Positions 55,501 through 64,000 of a stretch of DNA of 64,000 bases are shown one piece after another. This DNA is from Lineus longissimus. Its lineage: Eukaryota; Nemertea; Pilidiophora; Heteronemertea; Lineidae. The stretch is from NCBI RefSeq assembly GCF_910592395.1, contig NC_088316.1, positions 3,224,001 to 3,288,000 of the forward strand, given 5' to 3'. Position numbers and translations under genes: made by a program. The notes under the pieces are model-generated. The model saw only the letters and a list, made by a program, of their open reading frames with translations, did no database searches and was not told where the DNA came from. Numbering within the stretch: the stretch's first letter is position 1; each line of letters begins with the position of its first letter.

Positions 55501-57546
55501 CACAGATTTTAAGACAAGTGGATGCTGTAGCCAATGATGCTGAGAGAGCAGGAGTTGCAAGGGAGGTGTTGTCAGAGACGACTGAGGACTGTATTGCCTG
55601 GAGGGGTGCGGGTGCACCGTTGACATAGAAATGTCAAGTTGTAGGAGTGCAACGCATCATGACAATCAAGAACATGTAATATTTTCACATTTCTGCCAGC
55701 AGAGATCAGTGGCATAGCAGATATGCGAATGAGAGCGATATGCAATATTTCTTTTTGCCATGAAACAAACTATAGAATCCTATTAGAAATCTAGAGTTTT
55801 GAATGGAAAGACAAAGCGACAATATCTCACCAGTTCTACTGCTACTACAAGTACTATCAACTGAACTATTGGCACTGCCACTCTTCACAGGCTTGGTGTT
55901 GCCGTACGCAAATGGGCCCTGGAAAAACAGAAACTCATTCAAAACATGTCAAACTAGATACTTCAAATTCAATCGTATCTTATTTCTGCGACTCCGACTT
56001 TGGTCAAGAGGTAGAGTCCACGCAAGCTACTCAAGTTTCTCACTTGGTGGGGTCTTCAACTGGCCATGGCATAGACACCAGAGACTAGGAACCTCGGTAT
56101 AACGTCTCATTCAAAGGACTATAAGCGAGTCAAGTTACATACTTACTGGAACTTTGAATGCCTTGACCTGCTTGGGTTTCAAAGATTGATGCTTTTCGAA
56201 CACGAGCCTCATAATGTCTGTGCACATAATAACCTTCTTCTCAATGAAGCCGCCAGCAAAGAACTGCTCCTTTGTTATTGGTGATTTGTAATGGAACATA
56301 TCTCGTAAAATCTGAAATGTACAAAAACAAATATACGGATACCTAAGATTTTACGCACTCACAAATTTCAGTCTTGCAATTAAAATTCCTGGCTCTTCAC
56401 AGTCCTTCGAATGAGACTCAAAACCAAGGTTCCTTGACCTTGTATCTGGTGTCTATGCCGGGGCAAGCTAAGACCCCACCAAGTGAGAAACATGAGTAGC
56501 TTGCGTGGACTCTATCTCTCTCGCCAAAGTCGGACCACTAGGCCAATAAACCCAATTGGCGCCTAACCGTAGTGGCACGCAGGATACGCTCATCCCGCCT
56601 TGGAGGAGGATTACTCCTAGGAGAATGACACCTCCAAGTGCAGAGCGAACGCTGAAGAAGAAGTCTTGCAATGGACTCATAGTATGCCGAACCAACTTGC
56701 AGTGCATACAGACATCATTATTGGGAGAGAATCCAAAGTTTTTATCAGCAATACTAGCAAAGCTTGCTTCAGATGGACTGGTGTCATAAATCAAGTTGAC
56801 ATGTTGACATTGTCAATCTTTTACTCAGGTGAATTCAACTTCATCAATTAAAATAAGCGAATACTTGACTTGCCAAACTCAGAAATGCAGCGCCACTCGC
56901 GGACAAAGATGGAACAACTCGACATTTGTTTCACCGGTTTTCGCTGCGCATGCGTACCAGCCATCCGGAAACTAATAATGGCGGCTGGTACGCATGCGCA
57001 GCGAAAACCGGTGAAAAAAATGTCGAGTTGTTCTATCTTTGTCCGCGAGTGGCGCTGCATTTCTGAGTTTGGCAAGTCAAGTATTGCACCCACCTTGTAC
57101 ATAGACTCAATGAATCGCAAATCGGTTTTGCCATAAAGTTCTATATTCATTTCCATAATCTTCTGTGAGAACGGCTGGCTGTAGTTCACGAACAGATAAT
57201 GATAGATTGGGAAGAAGGAATTCGACTGACCCTGTGTTAGCCTGAAAAATAGACATTAGGAATGTCTTCACTTGCTTCTAACGTGTACCTTTTAAATCCT
57301 TACCGTACTAATCTTTGAGGAGGGATGGGGAATTTTACAATAGCCGATTGATACCAAGGTACCAGGTACCAAGGTAGAACCCAACTGACTAAGCTACATC
57401 AACCAAACAAATCAGTGGTCTGAACCACTTTGCTGCCTCTATGAGTAAGGAGCATACCCTTTTATATCTGCATCTTTTTCGTAATTTATCTTCTTTAACA
57501 TTCCCTGCAACTTCCGGACATTATTGTTCAGATCACCAGTAGCCAT
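52597..57546 (-). CDS. CEP44: CEP44-like centrosomal protein
   Basis: CEP44 acts in centriole-to-centrosome conversion and centriole integrity (family knowledge). Nine exons, 5' to 3': 57546-57458, 57241-57094, 56311-56147, 55918-55831, 55161-54808, 54459-54299, 53865-53632, 53264-53174 and 52862-52597. Phases agree at every junction and the model is 531 aa, longer than the ~390 aa of mammals. The conserved N-terminal domain spans exons 1-3: MATGDLNNNVRKLQ, YHYLFVNYSQPFSQKIMEMN, KTDLRFIESMYK and LRDMFHYKSPITKEQFF. A long Ser/Pro/Lys-rich low-complexity middle follows. Exon 7 encodes a coiled coil (LTDRLVSVESKLSGIEHVME). The extra length is mainly in the linker. Confidence 0.93.
55234..55411. 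mobile_element. Pogo/Tigger-type MITE in CEP44 intron 4
   Basis: Begins cagcagaacctctctatt and ends aggttctactg, flanked by TA at 55232-55233 and 55412-55413. The 178-bp interior is near-palindromic. Least decayed copy of its family here. Confidence 0.85.
56860..57085. mobile_element. 226-bp near-perfect hairpin in CEP44 intron 2
   Basis: Arms of about 100 bp (56860-56960 and 56984-57085) are almost exactly complementary: aatacttgacttgcc, aaatgcagcgccactcgcgg and accggttttcgctgcgcatg on the left are repeated inverted on the right. The loop of about 20 bp includes aaactaataa. The right arm ends 8 bp from the exon 2 donor. No clear target duplication. Confidence 0.9.
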
Positions 57547-59060
57547 TATTAGAGTAAGGTCCTGAAATTGAAAGAAGAAACATTCAAAAAAGGATGACAT
57601 TTGTCGATTTGAAAAATCATTGAGTTAACTCTGTCTGACCATTGCCAACGCGGCCTTTGCACGAGTTCTTTGTAGCCTAGATTGATGTGTGGTGCGAGAT
57701 GGAAAATATGTAAGCCTCTTACTAGGAGAAGGGCCTAGGCCTACTGTTACTGGGCCTATACTCATTCATTCATTTCATGTAGGCCTAGGCCTATGCCTTT
57801 TATGGCCTGATCGCAGCGGCCTAGATTCTCATCTGAAGTTTCATAGGTCTATCCATTTTTTTTCATTTCTTTCTTTCTTTAAATAATATAGCATTATATA
57901 GCATTACAGATATATATATACACCAGAATAACGTTGTCAAGGAAAAAACCTCACGAAAACTGACCAAAATCAGCCAAAAAGTGTGAAAAAACCAAAAATT
58001 TCCAACTCTAATGTCGCGCTACCGAACGTTATTTACTACGACTGTTCTAATTGGTCAAATTTATCACCCAAATTTATACTGGCTAATGAAAGACGTCGAC
58101 ACAACGACATTCGTTGTGATCGTCGTTGCGAATAAACACTGAGAACAAGATCTTTCACATCCGGAGAAATCCAGGCTGTCTCTGAGAAATACATTGGTTG
58201 TGCTTTGTCGTGCTGAAACGAATAAGTAACCAATCCAGGTCAATACTTTTGTAATACTTTTGTACTGCTTTGCTCTTGTCCTACTTTGCTCTAAAGTGGG
58301 AGTCATCTCGAGAGAAAGCTGAAAATTTTGTGAAAAAGGCTGGAACAAGCTTCCGAAGACAACGCGCCCTACACTCCGGATCCGGCCGGAGGCAATGGAC
58401 TCGACCGGCCTCGTCCAGGTTCACCTAAGAGATCAAATTAGGATGACGCAATGGACTGCCCCGGGAGTCTACAGCGGCCCCGGCACAGCGCCGGACCCTG
58501 GCACCAGTATAGTGGTTTTCAATATACCCGCCTGATGTCGATATTTCAAACGACAGTCCGAGTAAGAAAAGCCTGATCTCAGGTTGGTACGAGAAACATT
58601 CCAACCGTTTACGGTTAGGCAACATTGGGGAGAGGAAAATAATGGTGATAGAAAAGCTAAATAACGTTCAACGAAAGCCAACAAATTGTAATTTCTGACA
58701 GTTGCAATATAATGCATCAATATTATACCATTTACATTAGGCCTACACCGTCGTCCTTTGATCTAGTCAAATATATATATATGCCAAAAGAGAGCACTTA
58801 CAAATATTTGCTTTTCGAGACAACTGGACAAGAAGTGGCCGACATGAACCTTGAATGTGACAAATTGTACATATTGCGTATTCTCACAATGTGCCAATAC
58901 AAGTGTTATCATCCGTTCGAACGATAGGCCTAGGCCTAATAACTCAACACTCTTCAAGCTTTGACTGGATATGACATAACTGTTATATTTCTTGCATCAC
59001 GAGCTGCAAAATGCCCATCGGCCACACGGGGTCGTGAACTCAACATAAACGCTCACATTC
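57547..59060. other. Divergent region between CEP44 and the ARM-TIR gene
   Basis: Contains a pyrimidine/purine-rich stretch with 'ggcctaggccta' repeats (57730-57795), a (TA)n run near 57910 and a GC-richer interval (58360-58500). No convincing coding sequence. Confidence 0.4.
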
Positions 59061-62000
59061 ATGGGCAAAATATGTCAGAGAAACAACGTCGTGGCCGTTT
59101 TCCTAAACGCATTGGAAAATGGTAAGTAAAACTCTAGGTCAAGAGACCACAAGCAACCCAGATTTCAAAACCGTGACGACAAATAATTGTCTTAATTCAA
59201 CGATGTGCTATTGTCCCGGCCGCCGCGTCTCGGCCCCGTTGTGGTGTGCCTATTATGGCAGGCAGGAGAACAGCAAGTTATTTTGAGTGCTAAAAGCATT
59301 GCGAGGCGAGTTCTCCGCGTGGCTGCTGCAGCCGGAATAGGCAGGTTTCGCAACCACTACGAACGACTTGGGTGCGTGGTGTCACCAAGTCCTGCACGAA
59401 TTTAGCTAAATCTGCTTTATACATGTATATTTCATACGATTGAGGAATTGGAGACTTGAAATCATACACATCACAGTGTACCGTAAATACTACTATGTAC
59501 ATGGACTACTAAAAATTGCAAAACGCAGGGATCATTTCTCTTCTTACCGCTTTTTTCATCCAAAGGTTCCAAAAGCGTTTAATGAGGTCCCAAGAACATG
59601 GAGAAGTGTCATCGATTGTTAGGGATAAAAACGGTCATATTGACGAAGGTCACAACCAAGTGATGTCCTCCGAGTCCCTGGAACCTTCCACGCACTTCGA
59701 CAAAACAGCATCTATCAAGTACATGGAAAAACAACACCAGAAATCATTCAAATACTTCAGAAAAGATAATCGACTCCTCAGCGAATCCGATTGGCCAACC
59801 CAACAGGAAGAGTCGTGTGGGGTCGACACCGATTGGCTCACGAATACGTTATCCTATTTGATTGGTCTGTTTTCAAATGATTTGAATTCGGAAACTGCTT
59901 TGGATGACACACGATACCAGGAAGCGCTGATTCTTCTTAGTGAAAGGTTATCGACAGTGCAAGACGGGTTGCCGAGGGAGACACAATTTTCAAACAGGAG
60001 AAGACTTTTCAAAAAGTTTGCCACTCAAAAAGATATATTTCCAACGCTTAGAAAAATGTTGGAGTTGCACCTATGCTCTGGGTGGGGACATGAAAAGTCG
60101 GACGAGGAAACAAAAGAGTACTCGCGGCTGTTGGCCTCTCATATCTCGCTTATCATGGTCAATGGGACGGACAGTGACGTAGATTTCGGGAAGGGGCTGA
60201 TTGGAGAACCTAGACTGTTGGAAGTTCTCATCATTTTTGTACACTCCAAAGGCAAGAATTATTTCAGGAATGAACTGCAAGATGTAAGTAGAGAAATCTT
60301 AACCTGGAACTATTTTAGTTACCCTTCGTATCACGTGATATTTAACCCTTTAGCACTCCAGCGTTGCGACTCGAATACATACAATATTCACAGAGGCGAC
60401 GCTATCAAGAAAGACGCGACGGGCCGAGTTCACAATATATTCACATTGCTTATTTTGACCCGTTTCAGACAACCGAATTCGTTCTTCTTCTTATCATCCA
60501 ACTCTTTTACAACTGTTCCATGGATTACGCGAACAGGGACCGCCTGCGAGGAGCGGGAGTCCTCGAAGCCGTCATCCCCTTCATGGAGTCCAAGGACCAT
60601 CAAATGGCCCTGGTGGCTCTCCTCTGCGTCGCCTATCTTGCAGATGAGGAACAGAGCGGGGTCTTCCGGGCGAATAATGTTGCGCCGATGCGCCTGCTCT
60701 TGTCTCGAATCCGAGAGGCTGCCGTTGATGTTGACAAGCGGGATTCTATGGGTTGGCATGCTACAGAACTCCTCAAAGGTGAGAGTCGCCCCCAGCATCA
60801 AAATTGAAAGTATGAAGAACACGGATTAATTAGTTGTTATTGTCAGCGCAAACGCAACAGCCGTAGTCCAAGTTTAGGAAAACGAGTTTGAAACATTTCT
60901 TGTGTTGAGTGAAGACATAGAAGACGAACGTATCAGTATATTCCTTGGAACGATATAGGACATTATGACCCTCCCTCCATGCCCCCAACCCCGTTGTTAC
61001 GTTTTTGAGTATTTCAGTTTGCGATTGTTTAGCCTTAATTATTGTTTGGGAACTGTGAAAGACTATTGCGACGTTTTTTCTGTGTTTCCCCTATTTAAAA
61101 GTCATGGTCTCTCCAGCTGTTTATAGTTAGGAAACACTGAATTGTGAGGAACAACCACACATGCTACACCAGACCAAGGCATTAACAAATGGCACGCGAC
61201 CATCTCATGCCTGGGCCGGTTGACAAAATCAGCAATTCCGATTGAACAACCCAAACTCACTTTTTTAAACAACTTCACATTCATTCCTTCTTCAGGGCTA
61301 GGACGTCTTGCGTTAAATGATGCCAACAAAACCCTCATCGCAGACGCTGAGTTTGTTCCTATCCTTCTAGTCATGGCCAAAGAGGATCGTTACCCTGATG
61401 AGCAGTTTGGTAAGTTTTGTCTGGGGATGTATGTGCTTTCTTGGTGGTCGGCAATAAAATCACGAGCCACGAGACATGCGGATTACCGCAACCATTATTC
61501 GCTGGCTCTAGGTATGCGGGGGCGATCGCAAGTTAATAATCTTTAACATTACTACTAATTCCTTGATGCTTATTATGTTCCCAGAAGCCATGGATATCCT
61601 TTGGACGTTATCCTTCGACGAGACTGCCAGACTCATCACTGGGATTGGCAACCAGAAGGAAGCGATTGGTCTGTTCGGACGCCTGGCGTCCAATGAGAGT
61701 CATCCCTGTAAGAAGACGGCCGAAGGCATACTATGGAATATCAGGGGAGGTTGCCCAGCATGCGCGGTACCCCAGGAGGATATTGAAGGTAATGGGTAGA
61801 TTGCGACGTGCTTACTAAAGTAGAGAACTAAACTAGTAAGTGTATGCTTTCAGTGTCAAAATGAAGACCAAGCCGCGCATCACGAGATCCCGCCATTCGC
61901 CAACAAGAGCTGTCGTAAATCTTATAGAGTTATCACTAACTCCTGGTGGTGTCTGATCTTGACGGTCGCAATAGTTCTTGGCCGAGTTTTTGCTGTCATT

Positions 62001-63835
62001 TAAGGGTTGGCCATAATATATAGGTACCGCCATTTAGGCTAGAACTGAAATACAAAGCAATTGGAACTCTTTGAAAACGAAGTAAATGCCACGCAATTTC
62101 AAGGGTGGGAGTAGGTTCTTTGTTTTCAAGAGAACAGACTCCCAGCCTTGTGAAATTGGAATTTACTTTATTTTGAAGTTCTAATCGCTTATGTCAAGTT
62201 CTAGGCAAAGTCGCGATACCCACGATCAAGCAACACTAACAATCTATAATCAAATTTGAATGGCTTTTCAGACAATTTCGATAAAACCGACTCGTCAAAT
62301 CAACCGTACATCATGATGAGCTATCAATGGGATAGCCAGGAGCTGGTCCTGAGAGTGAGAGACGTGCTGCGGTCACGAGGCTACAATGTCTGGATAGACG
62401 TCGAGAGGATGGCGGGCTCCACGCTGGAGGCGATGGCCCGGGCAGTCGAGGGAGCGCATGTAGTTTTGCTCTTCTTCTCCAAGCGGTACAAGGATAGCCA
62501 GAACTGCAGAGCAGGTACTACACGAAATCACTGTATGTCTCTTTTAAACTTACAGAGTCACAGTCGTATATCGCAATTGCTGGTGGTACTTGCAAGAAGT
62601 CAAAACCAGATTTTTCGACCAAATCCGACCAAGTAAATCACAGTGGCCGAGTACATATTGGGAACAGTAGTGCGTTGGCATGACCGATCCGTCAAAATGA
62701 CCTTTTAGCAGCCTCACACTCCCCCTCCCCCTCCAAGAGAAATTCCTTGATGAAATCACCCGGGTAAGACGAGGTCCAAGAGCTCAAAAGGGGCAAAGGT
62801 CTTTTACTTCCTGTATCATAATAAAGTTTTGCGTTTGGTCGTTTTCAGAGGCCGAATACACTTTTAAGACTAAGAAACCCTTCATCCCCGTTCTGGTGGA
62901 GCCAAATTACGCTGCCGATGGATGGCTTGGAATCATGCTGGGAGTCAAACTCTATTACGACTTCAGCCGAGAGGACATCATTGCGGACAAGATGGCCGAG
63001 TTGGGCAAGGCCTTAGACTGCGGGCAGCAGTCCAGGATGGCGCAGGAAGGTCCCGACACTGCTATAAATGTTACAGATGGGAAAGAAGACAAGACGATTT
63101 CTACCAAATTGTTGTCGACAGCATCAAATGCATGTAGCATGGCTTCAAATTCTCCTTATACAACTTTGCATCATCAACCCTGTGCCTTTTGGCGGGAACA
63201 TATTGGATCACAGACCCCCAGCGTGAAGGGCTGGGACGCTGGAATGGTGTCGGACTGGATGAAGGAAAGCAGTCTGGATAGGTAAATCTGGGTTCATTGT
63301 GACCACTGTCCTCCCAAACTCATTATAAAAAGAGTCATCATTTAATACCAGGAGGTTGAGCCACAATCATCATGAAAAAGGATTCTAGTAAGTTGGCCCG
63401 ATTTATCAATACTACCCTCAAAAGTATTAATTTTGAAGACCAATTGGTCAACCAGTAGTGCAAAGACCCTTTCAACTTGAAAACAGATAAAACTGTCTTA
63501 AAGATCTTATCGCAGAGGTTTTAAAAATCGCATTTTAAAACACATGAAATAGAAAACAAACACTTTGCTTTGTGTTCTTGTCTTTGACGACACAATTCCA
63601 TTGACGCGAATAATTTATTTCTTTTCAACTGCTTTATTTTAAAAACAAAACAGTTAAAAAGAATGGTGTTTTTTTCAGGGAAAAACTGGGTCATCTGACA
63701 GGACGCCACCTACATTTCCTCTGGAGAATGAAGCAGGATGCGCCATCAAGCTACTATAAATTTATCGAAGAGAACCTTCGCCTGACGAATATTGACCACA
63801 TGGCAACACTGACAAATGCTCTGGAGGAATTGTAA
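59061..63835 (+). CDS. ARM-repeat / TIR / SAM-like protein (putative TIR NADase)
   Basis: Exons: 59061-59121, 59529-60283, 60469-60778, 61296-61409, 61585-61788, 62272-62514, 62849-63281 and 63679-63835; phases agree, 758 aa. Residues about 270-480 are armadillo-like helices (LLLIIQLFYNCSMDYANRD, LVALLCVAYLADEEQ, MDILWTLSFDETARL). The TIR domain (about 493-640) starts YIMMSYQWDSQELVLRV and continues with YNVWIDVERMAGSTLEAMA. The glutamate of AGSTLE (about E534) aligns by eye with the catalytic glutamate of SARM1. The C-terminal 70 residues (GWDAGMVSDWMKES to LTNALEEL) look like a SAM domain. SARM1 has ARM-SAM-SAM-TIR, so the order differs. NAD+ cleavage is inferred, not shown. An alternative 5' joining (ATG 59072, acceptor at 59565) is equally in phase. 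Confidence 0.83.
60995..61100. repeat. Dispersed repeat, second copy of 46960-47064
   Basis: In the intron after ARM-TIR exon 3. Shares tacgtttttgagtatttc, attgtttgggaact and ttttctgtgtttcccc with the copy near 47.0 kb. Confidence 0.65.
62001..62225. mobile_element. Palindromic MITE, copy 3 of 3
   Basis: Complete copy in the intron before the TIR exon. It begins ttaagggttggc. Left words ggctagaact, aaagcaattggaact and tttcaagggtggga are repeated inverted on the right (agttctaggc; ccttgtgaaatt). Related to 18664-18905 and 33266-33450. Confidence 0.82.
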
Positions 63836-63861
63836 AAGAAGCTCAATTTTAAAACATTTTA

Positions 63862-64000
63862 GAGTAGAACCTCTCTATTAAGGACACCCTCAGGAATGAT
63901 TGAACGATTGTCCTTAATAGAGAGGTGTCTTGATTAGAGAGGTAAAATTGAATGGAAACAACCAATCTGGGACCAAAACTAGTGTCCTTAATAGAGAGGG
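63862..64000. mobile_element. Pogo/Tigger-type MITE cut by the window edge
   Basis: Starts gagtagaacctctctatt 27 bp after the ARM-TIR stop and runs to the end with the family interior (attagagaggt, aaaactagtgtcctta). Its right end is outside the window. Confidence 0.8.

Noticed and set aside
61508-61693. Minus-strand ORF opposite an ARM-TIR exon
   Set aside because: Shadow of exon 5; the plus strand keeps phase with both neighbours.

Overview
The window is animal nuclear DNA. Genes are split by GT-AG introns, most exons are 45-250 bp, intergenic sequence is AT-leaning, and miniature inverted-repeat transposons, minisatellites and one near-intact LINE are scattered through it. The gene set (MATE, otopetrin, TMEM144, CEP44, nanos, an alpha-1,3-fucosyltransferase, an ARM-TIR protein) and the frequent acatgta words fit a marine invertebrate, probably a lophotrochozoan. 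No single feature fixes the phylum.

Layout. 0.3-16.8 kb: a MATE/SLC47-type transporter on the minus strand. Its 7.9-kb second intron holds two intronless ankyrin-TRP-like channel genes and a broken third copy, all on the plus strand. 17.8-18.1 kb: a small lone ORF. 21.8-22.6 kb: nanos (minus). 24.0-28.5 kb: an unrecognised nine-exon gene (plus) whose C-terminal half is three ~72-residue repeats. 28.6-33.1 kb: otopetrin (minus). 34.3-44.3 kb: TMEM144 (plus); its last intron carries a ~4.5-kb LINE on the opposite strand and a frameshifted HTH-like ORF. 48.4-49.5 kb: an alpha-1,3-fucosyltransferase (plus). 52.6-57.5 kb: CEP44 (minus). 59.1-63.8 kb: an ARM-repeat/TIR/SAM-like gene (plus).

The multi-exon models were built by matching splice sites and reading phase at every junction. 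CEP44, otopetrin, TMEM144, the repeat gene and the ARM-TIR gene all close to complete ORFs. Three divergent pairs occur: nanos/repeat gene, otopetrin/TMEM144 and CEP44/ARM-TIR. The neighbours do not form a pathway; this looks like ordinary animal gene order.

Points of most interest: a LINE whose ORF1 and ORF2 share one frame and are separated by a single UAG; a TMEM144 intron minisatellite made of decayed copies of the next exon with its 3' splice site; a similar amplification of a 5' splice site in the repeat gene; channel genes nested antisense in a transporter intron; the ARM-TIR-SAM domain order with an apparent NADase glutamate; and an unrecognised three-repeat protein.
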